This document shows, piece after piece, positions 22,014 through 29,975 of a DNA stretch of 32,249 bases. Source of the DNA: a virus; the IMG/VR virus record IMGVR_UViG_3300049456_000091, positions 1-32,249 of that record; one strand, 5' to 3'. Each line of letters starts with the position of its first letter. Positions within the stretch are counted from its first letter, which is position 1. The notes beneath the pieces are model-generated. The model was not told the DNA's origin. It worked only from the letters and a program-made list of their open reading frames with translations, and ran no database searches. Position numbers and translations under genes: made by a program.

Positions 22014-22420
22014 GCCGGGGTGAAACACGGCCGCACCTGGAGGATGGTGCGGAACACCGTTTGGCTGCGGTCACTGGCCGGCCCGTCGGAAAGCTCGGCG
22101 GGGTCGTCGTGGCGGTCCTCGACCTCGACGCCCTGGAACGGGTCGGCGGTGAAGCTGGCGCAGGCGGCGACCACGGCGTCGGCCAGGGTCGCGGCGGCGG
22201 CGTAGTCCCCGGCTAGGCAATGGACGTCCACCAGGGGCGTGACGGTGTCCACCGGGCCGTCCATTACATAGTCGAAGCCGCCGGTGGCGCGGTGCAGGCC
22301 GATGGCCGAGGCGAACTTTCCGGGCCCCACCAGGCCCCAGGCGATGCGCTTGGGATTGGCCTCGATCAGCGCCGAGATCGCGGCGTTGGCCAGCAGGGCG
22401 GCGCGCAGGGCGGGCTCCAT
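22010..22420 (-). CDS. Tail terminator/completion protein (DUF3168-like)
   Basis: A 136-residue protein with the DUF3168 pattern: MEPALRAALLANAAISALIE, then RIAWGLVGPG, the DYVMDGPVDTVTPLVDVHCL strand pair, and a helix AATLADAVVAACASF. The family caps the tail at the head-proximal end (SPP1 gp17/lambda U role). It lies between the HK97 gp10-like gene and the tail tube gene, as expected. Confidence 0.8.
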   Translation of the reverse strand: MEPALRAALLANAAISALIEANPKRIAWGLVGPGKFASAIGLHRATGGFDYVMDGPVDTVTPLVDVHCLAGDYAAAATLADAVVAACASFTADPFQGVEVEDRHDDPAELSDGPASDRSQTVFRTILQVRPCFTPA

Positions 22421-22429
22421 GGAAAGACC

Positions 22430-22489
22430 TTTTTGCTGGTCGCTCGGCCGTCACGCCTTGCGGCGCTCCCGATCCGCTCGCGACGGTTC
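22430..22489. repeat. Palindromic intergenic element (copy g)
   Basis: A diverged copy: it begins TTTTTGCTGGTCGCTCGG, has an inner CGCC-TTGC-GGCG hairpin and ends CTCCCGATCCGCTCGCGAC. It abuts the stop codon of the HK97 gp10-like gene (22488-22490). Confidence 0.8.
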
Positions 22490-23102
22490 AGCCCTTCGGC
22501 GACCGCGACCGCGCGCGGGCGGCGGCCTTGGTGATCTGGGCGGCCAGAGCGGTCTTCAGGGTCTCGGCGACTTCGCCTTGGGTCTCTTCGAAGGCCGGGC
22601 GCAGGAACGGCTTGGGCGCGGCGCCCGGGTGATCGACCTCATGGGCGACGCCGACCACGGCCCCGCCCTGCCAGATCTCCAGCACCTCGCCGCGGCGGGG
22701 CCGGATCTTGTGCGGCCGGACCCCGAATTCAATCTGCGACGCCACGCTGGACTTGGCCTTGGCCGGCCCGACCAGCACCACGATCGCCGGGCCATCGCGC
22801 TGGGCGGTGCGCAGGGCCTTGACCGCGGCGGCGTCGGACAGGCCGCCGTGTTTGGCCGTCGCGAAGGCGGCCTTGCCCAGCACCTGCTTGCCGTTGGAGG
22901 CGACGAGGATAGAGGCGGCCAGCTTGCCGGAGCGTTTGGGGGCATTGGCCTTCATCCGGTCGGCGAGGGGCTGGGCGGCGGCCACCAGCGCCCGCTTGAC
23001 CACGGCCTTGCCGGTGCGGCCGGAGGTCTGTTCCACCAGCTCCTGCAGGGCCGCGTTGAGCGCGGCCAGGCCGGTGATCTTGGCGGTTACGCCGTTGGCC
23101 AT
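22488..23102 (-). CDS. HK97 gp10-like head-tail/tail completion protein
   Basis: A 204-residue protein of the HK97 gp10 family. The N-terminus reads KITGLAALNAALQELVEQTS. The family-typical KANAPKRSGKLAASI follows in the first third, and ASQIEFGVRPHKIRPRRGEV and PKPFLRPAFEETQGEVAETL appear toward the end. It participates in joining the tail to the head connector. It is longer than many homologues because of an insert around residues 70-105 and a basic C-terminal tail. Confidence 0.85.
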   Translation of the reverse strand: MANGVTAKITGLAALNAALQELVEQTSGRTGKAVVKRALVAAAQPLADRMKANAPKRSGKLAASILVASNGKQVLGKAAFATAKHGGLSDAAAVKALRTAQRDGPAIVVLVGPAKAKSSVASQIEFGVRPHKIRPRRGEVLEIWQGGAVVGVAHEVDHPGAAPKPFLRPAFEETQGEVAETLKTALAAQITKAAARARSRSPKG

Positions 23103-23124
23103 TCGCTTTGCTCCCGGCTCTGAT

Positions 23125-23181
23125 CTTTGCTGGGCCGCGATCAGAACGCCGAGGCGTTCTCGACCCGACGCCGGCCGGTCA
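23125..23181. repeat. Palindromic intergenic element (copy h)
   Basis: It begins CTTTGCTGGGCCGCG, has an inner AGAACGCC-GAG-GCGTTCT hairpin and ends CGACCCGACGCCGGCC. It includes the stop codon of the head-tail joining gene (23179-23181). Confidence 0.85.
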
Positions 23182-23514
23182 GGTCACCCTTGCTGAGGCG
23201 GTGATCTCAAGGCCCACGCGGCGGCCGACCGGCTTGACGGCGGTGATGCCGTAGACCCGGTCCTCGAACAGGACCTGGTCGGCCGGGGTCAGACTGGCGG
23301 CGACCGACGACCAGCGGATGAGGAAGCGGTCGGTGACCGAGGCCCCGACCTGCTCGGCGCGGACCCGTTCGCCGTCGCTGATCGGCGTATATTGCGCCGC
23401 CACCCCGCCGGGGACCAGATCCACCCAGGGATCGGCGACCGGGCCGCCATAGTCGTCGGTCCCGGCGCTGGCGCGCTGGAGCCGGATACGGCGGTCGAGG
23501 TCGCCGGCGCGCAT
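23179..23514 (-). CDS. Phage head-tail joining protein (SPP1 gp16-like)
   Basis: A 111-residue protein of the Phage_H_T_join family. It begins MRAGDLDRRIRLQRASAGTD and continues with the family DDYGGPVADPWVDLV strand pair, then TDRFLIRWSS and VLFEDRVYGITAVKPVGRRV. It forms the stopper ring between connector and tail. It starts three bases after the stop of the preceding gene, a compact pair. Confidence 0.88.
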   Translation of the reverse strand: MRAGDLDRRIRLQRASAGTDDYGGPVADPWVDLVPGGVAAQYTPISDGERVRAEQVGASVTDRFLIRWSSVAASLTPADQVLFEDRVYGITAVKPVGRRVGLEITASARVT

Positions 23515-23517
23515 GGC

Positions 23518-23931
23518 TTAAGGCTTGGCGACGCCGGCCGGGACGTAGTTGAGCTGGATCTCGGTGGCCGAGACGCCGAAGCCGATGAAGGTCGGGTACA
23601 TGCCGGTGGCGATATCCGCCGCCGGACAGATGCCGCCGGCCGTGGCCGAGCCGAAATAGGGCGTGCCCGCCACGACCGTGGCGCCGATGGCGATCTTGCC
23701 GCCACGCTGGATAGTCAGCGGCTGGCCCGCCGCGCAGCTGTGGCAGGCGGTGCCGCGGATGACGCGGGCCTCGGCGGTGGCCGAGTCCGCGTCGTGCAGC
23801 TTGCACTTGGTGGTGGCGGCCTCGAGATAGACCTGCTGGCCGGCGATGACAGCGACGGCGGCGATGTGCTGTTCGAACGCAGCGTCAGCGCCGGGAACGA
23901 CGCTGGCGGCGGTGATGACGAGGTCGGCCAT
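23518..23931 (-). CDS. Putative capsid decoration-like protein, 137 aa
   Basis: Not firmly assigned. The sequence is beta-rich with repeated VxAGxxVYLEAAT-type strands: DLVITAASVVPGADAAFEQH, then VIAGQQVYLEAA and AAGQPLTIQRGGKIAIGATV. It ends with GFGVSATEIQLNYVPAGVAK. This layout resembles DUF2190/decoration-type phage proteins that stud the head surface. It is located among the connector genes. GGAG precedes the ATG by eight bases. Other structural roles are possible. Confidence 0.6.
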   Translation of the reverse strand: MADLVITAASVVPGADAAFEQHIAAVAVIAGQQVYLEAATTKCKLHDADSATAEARVIRGTACHSCAAGQPLTIQRGGKIAIGATVVAGTPYFGSATAGGICPAADIATGMYPTFIGFGVSATEIQLNYVPAGVAKP

Positions 23932-23957
23932 GGGGATTCTCCGGAAGGGTCAGGAAG

Positions 23958-23972
23958 GCGAACGGCGTTCGC
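23958..23972. repeat. 15-bp palindrome GCGAACGGCGTTCGC (copy 2 of 3)
   Basis: The same seven-base arms as at 3943-3957 and 28623-28637. It lies 27 bases upstream of the start of the decoration-like gene, a position where a binding site could affect expression. It is distinct from the longer elements. Confidence 0.5.
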
Positions 23973-23991
23973 GGGTGAGGTTGGGAAAACG

Positions 23992-24050
23992 TGACGCGTC
24001 GGGTCGGGAGGTCCCGAAGGGCCGACGATCGCGCCACAAGTAAAAATTTA
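23992..24050. repeat. Palindromic intergenic element (copy i, inverted)
   Basis: It begins GACGCGTCGGGTCGGGAGG, has an inner TCCC-GAA-GGG-type hairpin and ends CGACGATCGCGCC, followed by AAGTAAAAATTTA. It reaches the stop codon of the connector gene (24048-24050). Confidence 0.85.
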
Positions 24051-24644
24051 CAGGCGAGGGACGCGGAATGGCTTGAGCAGCCGGGCCACCGCGGGGTTCG
24101 CATCGACGGCGACGCGGACGTCGATGATCTGGCCCTCGCGGTGCTCGAAGAGGTCGGCGGTGAGCAGTTTGATGGCCGCCTTGAGGTTGCCGGGCACGGC
24201 CGCGGCGGCGCCATAGCCGGCGACGAAGGTGATATTGACGGCGCGCGGGTGGGCGGGGGCCAGGATCGGCCAAACCTTGCCGGACAAAAGCCGCAGACCG
24301 GCCAACGGGCCATCAAGGACGGTGTAGAGGTTCGGGTCCACCGTCTGGCTGACGCCGTTGACGTCCAGATAGCTGAAGGTGGTCAGGCTGATCAGCGGCG
24401 GCAGCGGCAGGTGGACCATCAGGCCCGGCCAGCACTCGAAGCTGAGGGTCCAGGACTGCTGCACCAGGCAGCGGCCGAGCACCCCGCCGTAACCGTCCAG
24501 CAGGCCGTGGACGGCGTTCAGCATGGCGGTGATGTCGGCGTCGTGCTCGGTGATCCCGGCGTCGATCCGCAGGTGCGACTTCATCTCGTCGAGCGAGACG
24601 GCCAGGGTGGCCGGCGGCGCGGCGAGGCGAAGATCCTGCAGCAT
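24048..24644 (-). CDS. Head-tail connector protein (gp6-like)
   Basis: A 198-residue protein of the HK97 gp6/TIGR02215-like connector family. The conserved helix is SLDEMKSHLRIDAGITEHDA near the N-terminus, followed by ITAMLNAVHGLLDGYGGV. A beta part with SWTLSFECWPGLMVHLPLPP and VNITFVAGYG comes next, and the C-terminal helix is LKAAIKLLTADLFEHREG. It forms the ring under the portal. It is expressed in the head operon before the joining protein. Confidence 0.88.
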   Translation of the reverse strand: MLQDLRLAAPPATLAVSLDEMKSHLRIDAGITEHDADITAMLNAVHGLLDGYGGVLGRCLVQQSWTLSFECWPGLMVHLPLPPLISLTTFSYLDVNGVSQTVDPNLYTVLDGPLAGLRLLSGKVWPILAPAHPRAVNITFVAGYGAAAAVPGNLKAAIKLLTADLFEHREGQIIDVRVAVDANPAVARLLKPFRVPRL

Positions 24645-24650
24645 CGCGGC

Positions 24651-24869
24651 CTAACGGGTCTCGCGCGGGCCAGCGGTGGCCTTGGCGCGACGCGACGCTG
24701 GACCCGAGGCTGGGACCGAGGCCGCCGGCGGCGTCCAGAGGCCGCAGACGAACTTGGCGTAGCGGCCGGCCACCAGCGCCTGACCGAGCGCCGCGCCCAC
24801 GACCTTGTCCTCGCCGGCGTCAGCGGCGAAATCCGGACCCTGCGCGATGGTGACCATCTTCACCAACAT
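24651..24869 (-). CDS. Small hypothetical head-region protein, 72 aa
   Basis: Not recognised. It starts three bases after the previous stop at the ATG at 24869; an ATG four codons later is possible. The body (MVTIAQGPDFAADAGEDKVV, then ALVAGRYAKFVCGLW) looks folded, and the last 25 residues are Pro/Ala/Arg-rich. It is encoded between the small protein at 24873 and the connector gene in a tight series, so it is very likely expressed with the head genes. Confidence 0.55.
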   Translation of the reverse strand: MLVKMVTIAQGPDFAADAGEDKVVGAALGQALVAGRYAKFVCGLWTPPAASVPASGPASRRAKATAGPRETR

Positions 24870-24872
24870 GGC

Positions 24873-25112
24873 TTAGGCCGCGATGCCCATCAGCTTCAGC
24901 CGCGCGTCGAGGGCGCGGATCCAGGCGACGATAGCGTCGGCCTGGGCCTGGCTGTAGCCATAGGGCGTGGTGTTGGTGGCGGCGGTCGCGGCCGGCGCCG
25001 TCAGGGTGACCGCGCCGCCGTCGTAGGTGATCGAGCCGCCCGGCGCGACGTCGAGCTGGTCGCCGCCCTGGATCATGCGGATCTTGGTGTTGTAGGTGGG
25101 ATCGGCGGCCAT
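24873..25112 (-). CDS. Small hypothetical structural-region protein, 79 aa
   Basis: Not recognised. The N-terminal half is beta-like and Gly/Asp/Thr-rich (TYNTKIRMIQGGDQLDVAPG, then SITYDGGAVTLTAPAA). The C-terminal helix is YSQAQADAIVAWIRALDARL. A short beta domain plus helix resembles head-fibre or decoration-type small proteins. It is tightly linked to the gene downstream, with three bases between, supporting a virion or assembly role. Confidence 0.6.
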   Translation of the reverse strand: MAADPTYNTKIRMIQGGDQLDVAPGGSITYDGGAVTLTAPAATAATNTTPYGYSQAQADAIVAWIRALDARLKLMGIAA

Positions 25113-25129
25113 GGGCGGTGCTCCTAAGG

Positions 25130-25184
25130 GCGCGGCGCACGTCGGGTCGGAAGGGCTTCGCCCGACGATCGCGCGACAGGTTTA
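25130..25184. repeat. Palindromic intergenic element (copy j, inverted)
   Basis: It contains CACGTCGGGTCGG, an inner AAGGGC-TTC-GCCC hairpin and CGACGATCGCGCG. It reaches the stop codon of the MptE-like gene at 25182-25184 and lies 18 bases beyond the start of the 79-residue gene. Confidence 0.85.
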
Positions 25185-25967
25185 AGGGACGTTCGGAAGG
25201 ACGATCTTGCCGCCCACCAGGGGCGACGGATGATTGGTGTGGTCGTAGGCCGCCTCGATCTCGGCGGCGGCGGGCAGGACCGGACGCTCGACGAACTCCA
25301 CGCGGGCGCTGACTTCGCCGTTGCGGCCGGCGGGCGCGTCGTGGATCCGCACGTCGCGCGAGCCCATGGCGCCATAGCCGTAGAGCGACAGGCCCTCGCA
25401 GGTGTCCAGCAGCGACGATCCCTCGGAGACGTTGATGGCGATGCCCCGCTCGTGGGCGACGCCCAGCCAGAACTCGACGCAGGCGCGGCCCTTCTCGGCG
25501 TGGTGGGCGTTGGCGTAGGTGTAGTCGATGCCGAACAGGCTGACGGTCGCCGCCCCCTCGGCGATCGCCAGGGCGACGGCATAGGCGGCGGTGGAATTGA
25601 AATAGGCGTGGCCGGCGGCGTTGATCACGTCCTGCAGCGGAAACTCCACCAGGCCGGGGTAATCTGGGTGCAGGCGGCTGGTGTAGATCGGACCCGGGTG
25701 GGTCTTCATCCAGCCGAGCATGCGGGCGATGTTCGACTGCGGCAGGGCGGCGGCGCGGATCTCCTGGATGCGCACGTCGTCCATGTGGAAGATCCGGTCG
25801 CAGGCGACGACGTCGCCCAGCGCATTGATCGCCCAGACCTGGTCGCCCAGGGCCGACCGGCCGCCCAGTTGGCGAGCCAGGTTGAGGTATTGGTTCAGCG
25901 ACGGGCCAAGGCCCAGGATGACGACGTGCAGACCCTTGGCGGTCGCGGGCGGGGGAGATGACGACAT
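25182..25967 (-). CDS. MptE/DUF115-like Rossmann-type protein in the head module
   Basis: A 261-residue protein whose motifs resemble the DUF115/MptE-like group (glycosyltransferase- or pyrophosphokinase-like Rossmann fold). Visible are VVILGLGPSLN at the N-terminus, then WAINALGDVVACDRIFHMDD, then PIYTSRLHPDYPGLVEFPL. YFNSTAAYAVALAIAEGAAT and SLFGIDYTYANAHHAEKGRA follow. Similar proteins occur in other phages without known function. An enzyme between the capsid and connector genes suggests modification of a virion or surface component, but the reaction is unknown. The last 60 residues look like a separate beta tail. Confidence 0.6.
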   Translation of the reverse strand: MSSSPPPATAKGLHVVILGLGPSLNQYLNLARQLGGRSALGDQVWAINALGDVVACDRIFHMDDVRIQEIRAAALPQSNIARMLGWMKTHPGPIYTSRLHPDYPGLVEFPLQDVINAAGHAYFNSTAAYAVALAIAEGAATVSLFGIDYTYANAHHAEKGRACVEFWLGVAHERGIAINVSEGSSLLDTCEGLSLYGYGAMGSRDVRIHDAPAGRNGEVSARVEFVERPVLPAAAEIEAAYDHTNHPSPLVGGKIVLPNVP

Positions 25968-26083
25968 GGGGGAGGTCTCGAAGGGGCGGGGGAGAGCGGG
26001 AGCGCCTGGACCGCCGGTGTGACGCAGCGGCCCAGGCTCGACGGCCCGAGGTCTCCCCCGAGCCCCCGGGCGTCGATCCGGTC

Positions 26084-26518
26084 CTAGGCGGCGGTGGGCT
26101 GCTTGCGGGCGCCGCCGAGGATGACGTTGGCGCCGGCGACGATGCCACCGGACACGGTGGGCGCCATCACCACCTGGACGTATCGCTTCGCGCCCTTGTA
26201 AGCCGCGCGCTTGACGACGTTCTTGCCGACCCCGGAGGTCCGCGCGGTCGCCTGCACCGGCATGCCGGCCAGGAGCTCGGTGGAGATCAGATCGGCGTCG
26301 GCGACCGAGGTCATGGTCCCGGTGACGTCACCCTCCTTGAAGGTGACGACGACGGTGGCGCCGGTGGCGGTGATCGCCCCGTAGCTCAGCTCGAACTCGA
26401 CGGTCTCGAAGCCGTTGCGATCGATCACGACGCCGGTCTTGCCGCCGGAGCCGGTGGCGCCGAGCGAGATCGGCGCGATCGAGCGCACGACGCGGATCTG
26501 ATTGTGGCCCTCGGCCAT
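26084..26518 (-). CDS. Putative capsid-associated protein, 144 aa
   Basis: Not assigned to a named family. The ATG at 26518 is preceded by GAAGGAA; the open frame extends upstream through a repeat element but without a plausible start. The sequence is beta-rich: HNQIRVVRSIAPISLGATGS, then VEFELSYGAITATGATVVVT, GKNVVKRAAYKGAKRYVQVV and PTVSGGIVAGANVILGG. Its position directly after the major capsid gene, and its own strong ribosome-binding site, suggest an abundant virion protein such as a decoration or minor capsid protein. Confidence 0.6.
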   Translation of the reverse strand: MAEGHNQIRVVRSIAPISLGATGSGGKTGVVIDRNGFETVEFELSYGAITATGATVVVTFKEGDVTGTMTSVADADLISTELLAGMPVQATARTSGVGKNVVKRAAYKGAKRYVQVVMAPTVSGGIVAGANVILGGARKQPTAA

Positions 26519-26530
26519 GGCTGAATTCCT

Positions 26531-26584
26531 TCTTTTCTGGTCGCGCGATCGTCGGCCTGCGGCCGCCCGACCCGACGCGCTGCG
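26531..26584. repeat. Palindromic intergenic element (copy k)
   Basis: It begins TCTTTTCTGGTCGCGCG, has an inner GGCC-TGC-GGCC hairpin and ends GCCCGACCCGACGCGC. It is the only copy not abutting a stop codon: the capsid stop is 48 bases away, and it lies in the spacer before the capsid-associated gene. Confidence 0.8.
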
Positions 26585-26631
26585 TGGATTGGGGAATCGC
26601 CCCGGGGCCGAAGCCGCCGGGGCGACGGGGT

Positions 26632-27879
26632 TTAGGCCAGCTTGACGCGGGCGAAGGCTTCCTCGAGCACCGGCATGCCGTCCAGCTCGGCGCGGCCGAT
26701 GAAGCCGTCCTGGTTGGTGGCCGCATAGAGCTCGCGCAGCGCCTGGACCTGCATGTCGAGGCAGTCGGCGATCCAATAGTTGGAGAAGTCGCCGAACAGC
26801 CCGACGTAGAGGCCGGTGGTGAAGGTGTTGGGGGCGTATTCCGACACGCTGAGCGGGTTGCCCAGGATCGAGTCCGGCTCACCTTCGCGCACCGACATCC
26901 GCCACAGATATTGGCCCTCGCCGTCCTTCAGCTTGGTGAGCATCTTCACCGCGTCGCGGTGGAACAGCCATTCGCCCTTGGTCCAATACTGGGCCTTGGT
27001 GGAATATTTGGCCTCGCTCAGACCGTCGAAGGTGATGGCTGTCGTGGTGTTGCCGGTGGAAACGTCGCGGCCGGTGGAGATGCCGTCGCTGGAAGCGGTA
27101 AACACGCCCAGCGGCTGGTTGTTGCCCGAGCCGGTGAGGAAGCCCTTCTCTTCGCTGATCGCGAACTTATAGGCCAGCCGGGCCAAGATGGTGGCTTCCG
27201 CCGGCAGGGCCGAGGTGCGCAGCAGGGTCTTGGAGACCTTGATCAGCTTGGCCAGCGGGTGCGGCTTCAGCTCGCGCTTGCCGAAGCTCATGGTGGAGTC
27301 CTCGCCGCCGGTGGCGATCTCGGTGGTCCAGTCGGCGTCGGCCGGATCGTTGTCGAGCGACGGCGCGCCCAGGCCGTTCGAGCTCGCCACGCGGAACTTG
27401 GTGGCCTTGCCGCGGATGAACACCAGGTTGTCGACGGCCTGGATCAGTTGGGCCACGAACTCCTGGGGCGCCAGCAGATAGCCGCCGGCGGTGTTGGGGG
27501 TGACGGCGAGCGCGCGTTGCTCATCGGCGGTGAGGGCCGTGGCGCCGTTCAGCAGATAGCTGCGGAAGGCCTTCATCCGGACGGCGCGGACCTCATCAGG
27601 CTCGCCGGTATCCGCCTCGCCGGTTTCGCGGGCCTTGCGGGCCCGCTCCTCGGCGTCGCGGCCGGCGGCCTCGGCGTCCTGGCGGGCGAGCTCGAGGTTG
27701 CGCTCCTCGGCCTGGATCAGCTTCCGCTTGGTCTCGGATTCGTTGAAGAGGGTCTCGTGCTGGGCGAGCTCCTCATTGGTCATGTCGCGCTTCTCGGCGC
27801 CGGCCTTGTCCATCAGGGCCTGCATCGCCGTGACGGCCGTACCCCGCGCTTCGCGCAGGCTCTTGAGACGATCGCTCAT
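26632..27879 (-). CDS. Major capsid protein, HK97 fold
   Basis: A 415-residue HK97-family capsid subunit. The N-terminal 105 residues are a charged coiled coil (the delta/scaffolding domain: MDKAGAEKRDMTNEELAQHE, then KLIQAEERNLELARQDAEAA), normally removed by the prohead protease. The mature part begins near VRAVRMKAFRSYLL, with the family motif TPNTAGGYLLAPQEFVAQLI. Later it carries GFLTGSGNNQPLGVF and TKAQYWTKGEWLFHRDAVK. The ATG at 27879 has AAGGAA about eight bases upstream. It follows the protease gene, as in HK97. Confidence 0.95.
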   Translation of the reverse strand: MSDRLKSLREARGTAVTAMQALMDKAGAEKRDMTNEELAQHETLFNESETKRKLIQAEERNLELARQDAEAAGRDAEERARKARETGEADTGEPDEVRAVRMKAFRSYLLNGATALTADEQRALAVTPNTAGGYLLAPQEFVAQLIQAVDNLVFIRGKATKFRVASSNGLGAPSLDNDPADADWTTEIATGGEDSTMSFGKRELKPHPLAKLIKVSKTLLRTSALPAEATILARLAYKFAISEEKGFLTGSGNNQPLGVFTASSDGISTGRDVSTGNTTTAITFDGLSEAKYSTKAQYWTKGEWLFHRDAVKMLTKLKDGEGQYLWRMSVREGEPDSILGNPLSVSEYAPNTFTTGLYVGLFGDFSNYWIADCLDMQVQALRELYAATNQDGFIGRAELDGMPVLEEAFARVKLA

Positions 27880-27948
27880 CGTTGAGTTCCTTTCGGGTGG
27901 GGGCTCTTCACCGCCCCCGGGTGACTGCCGCCTGCGCGGCGGGAGATT

Positions 27949-28006
27949 CGTCGCGGGTCGGGTCGGGAGCGCCGCAGGCGCGACGATCCCGCGACCAGCA
28001 AAAATG
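27949..28006. repeat. Palindromic intergenic element (copy l, inverted)
   Basis: It contains GTCGCGGGTCGGGTCGGGAG, an inner CGCC-GCA-GGCG hairpin and CGACGATCCCGCGACCAGC, followed by AAAAATGA. The end lies two bases from the stop codon of the protease gene (28008-28010). It sits in the 128-bp spacer before the capsid gene. Confidence 0.85.
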
Positions 28007-28007
28007 A

Positions 28008-28598
28008 CTAGACGCGCGCCTGCAGCTGGCGGGCGCGGGCGAGGTTGAGGTGGCGCGCCGCCTGGGCCTGGACCACCTCGGTCCACGCCCGCATCTCCCG
28101 CAGGCCGACGTCGGTCTGCGGATAGGCCGGGAAGACCACCGGCGAGACGTCGAAACAGCGCAGGCTCTTGAGGGTGCGGACCACGCGGCCCTCATCGTCC
28201 TTGGCCCAGTCCTGGCCGTTGGGGCGGACCGAGAAACCGAAGCTCATCTGGCTGACGTCGCCGCGCTCGATGGGGGCCAGCACCAGGTCGCGAATGGTCT
28301 GGGTGTCCGGCACATCGATCTCGATGGCCAGGCCGCGGCTGTCTTCCTTCAGGCGCAGGGTCTTGGAGCGGTTGCGGCCGAGGATGAAGTTCGAGTCATG
28401 GTTGAACAGGGCGCGGACGTCGTCGGAGCCGTCCACGGCGCTGGCGAAGGCGCCGGGAACGATCTGCTCGCGGAAGCCGCCGAGATCCTCCGACAGCTGG
28501 TTGAACACCGCGGCGTGACCGCGCAGCACCGGCGCCTTGCCCTCGCGGGTTTCGACGGCCAGGCCCTCGACGGCGAAGAAGCGGCGTTCGAGATCCAT
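28008..28598 (-). CDS. HK97-family prohead protease
   Basis: A 196-residue serine protease (herpesvirus-assemblin fold, U35/S78) that trims the capsid delta domain and itself during head maturation. The likely catalytic residues are H67 (RALFNHDSNFILGR) and S119 (in DVSQMSFGF). The conserved GHAAVFNQLSEDLGGFREQI and VLAPIERGDVSQMSFGFSV motifs are present. It starts three bases after the portal stop. The C-terminus is a charged tail rich in Arg/Ala. Confidence 0.93.
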   Translation of the reverse strand: MDLERRFFAVEGLAVETREGKAPVLRGHAAVFNQLSEDLGGFREQIVPGAFASAVDGSDDVRALFNHDSNFILGRNRSKTLRLKEDSRGLAIEIDVPDTQTIRDLVLAPIERGDVSQMSFGFSVRPNGQDWAKDDEGRVVRTLKSLRCFDVSPVVFPAYPQTDVGLREMRAWTEVVQAQAARHLNLARARQLQARV

Positions 28599-28601
28599 GG
28601 T

Positions 28602-29963
28602 TTAGGCCTCTGTCAGGTCGGGGCGAACGGCGTTCGCGGTGAGGAATTGGGTCAGGGCGCGGGTCAAGAGGTCGCTCTGGTCACGCTGCGAGGCGGTGGG
28701 GGCGGTCTTCAGGAGCACGTCCATGATCCGGCTGGCCGGGGCCATGTTCAGCGGTTGCAGGCGGTCGTCGCCGCCCGGCAGTGGGGCCAGGTTCATCTGG
28801 CGGCGGATCTCGTTGGGGGTCATCAGGCCCCACTGGACCAGCAGGCCGTAGCCTTCCATGCGGGTCTTGAAGTCGCCGCGCAGCAGGCCGTCGATGTTGA
28901 ACTCGAAGTAGAACCGGCGGCGCATCCCCTCGCTCATCAGGGCGGCGTTCAGCGCCTGTTCCCAGACCACGAACTTGGGTCGCATGTAGTAGGTGATGAA
29001 GCCGATCGACTGCTGCTCGATGCCGGTCCCGAAGTTGGAGACGCCATTGGTCTCGCCGATCAGGAAGCCCGGCACGCCGAACACCCGGGCGATCTTGTTG
29101 ACCGCCATGCCGTGGGTCTCGACGATCTTGGCGTCGTCGTTGGACATGGCTAGGGCCTTGATGTCCATGCCGCCCTCGAGGATGGCGACGCGGTGGGCGT
29201 TTTCCAGGCCCCGGTGACGGCGTTCCCAGGTCTCGCGCAGCCGGTCGGCCGCCTCGTTGGACAGTTCGGCCGGGATGGTGATCGCCGATTTCGGTGTGGC
29301 GTTGTTGCCGAAGAACCGGCTGAGATAGTCGCCGCAGGCCTGGGCCAGGCCTATGGTCTCGCGGTGGCGTTCGACCTTGGATTCGGCCTCGACGATGTTG
29401 CCGCGCTTGGGCGGGCCGCCGCGCAGGTGGAGCACTTCATGCTGCAGCAGCGTGCGGGCGGCGGCGCCGTCCGGCGGGGTCCAGCGGTAGGCGACCCCGG
29501 CGGCGGTGCGGAACGGGCGGAATTCGGAGGGATGGCCGGGCTCCAGCGCCATGGGCCCGCGCGGGCCGGTGACGATGCGCGCGTAGCTGTTGCCGTGGGT
29601 CTGGCGCCAGCCTTCCATCATCTGGCGGAATTCGGCCGAGGTCTGCCAGCCGTTGGGCTGGTCATGCAACAGGGCGTGCAGCGGGTTTTCCGGCCGCGCG
29701 ACCCGCTCGGCATCGGAGATCCGCTCGAAGAAATCCAGCGGGACGGTGGCGACGGTGTCTTCCAGCAGGCCGACGCAGGCATCGACCTCGGGGCTGCGGC
29801 GGGCGTTGTCGGGGGTGACGCTGACGCCGGAGGCGGTGGCGGCATATTGGCCGAACCATTCGGCGATCACCGGATCGCGCGGCGGGCCGAGGTTGGCGAC
29901 CTGGGCGCGGGATTCAGAGCCGCCGAACAGGCGGGAGAGCAGGGACCGTCCGTCTTTCGCCAT
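28602..29963 (-). CDS. HK97-family portal protein
   Basis: A 453-residue portal protein that forms the dodecameric DNA channel at one head vertex and docks the terminase. Family features are SPEVDACVGLLEDTVATVPL in the N-terminal third, DQPNGWQTSAEFRQMMEGWR, then HGNSYARIV, and GLMTPNEIRRQMNLAPLPGG near the C-terminus. The last 15 residues span the palindrome at 28623-28637. Copy m precedes its start, with GAGGGGATCC giving the ribosome-binding site. Confidence 0.93.
   Translation of the reverse strand: MAKDGRSLLSRLFGGSESRAQVANLGPPRDPVIAEWFGQYAATASGVSVTPDNARRSPEVDACVGLLEDTVATVPLDFFERISDAERVARPENPLHALLHDQPNGWQTSAEFRQMMEGWRQTHGNSYARIVTGPRGPMALEPGHPSEFRPFRTAAGVAYRWTPPDGAAARTLLQHEVLHLRGGPPKRGNIVEAESKVERHRETIGLAQACGDYLSRFFGNNATPKSAITIPAELSNEAADRLRETWERRHRGLENAHRVAILEGGMDIKALAMSNDDAKIVETHGMAVNKIARVFGVPGFLIGETNGVSNFGTGIEQQSIGFITYYMRPKFVVWEQALNAALMSEGMRRRFYFEFNIDGLLRGDFKTRMEGYGLLVQWGLMTPNEIRRQMNLAPLPGGDDRLQPLNMAPASRIMDVLLKTAPTASQRDQSDLLTRALTQFLTANAVRPDLTEA
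28623..28637. repeat. 15-bp palindrome GCGAACGGCGTTCGC (copy 3 of 3)
   Basis: This copy lies inside the portal gene close to its 3' end, encoding part of its C-terminal TANAVR sequence. The same palindrome as at 23958-23972, with seven-base arms around one base. Confidence 0.5.
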
Positions 29964-29975
29964 CGGATCCCCTCA

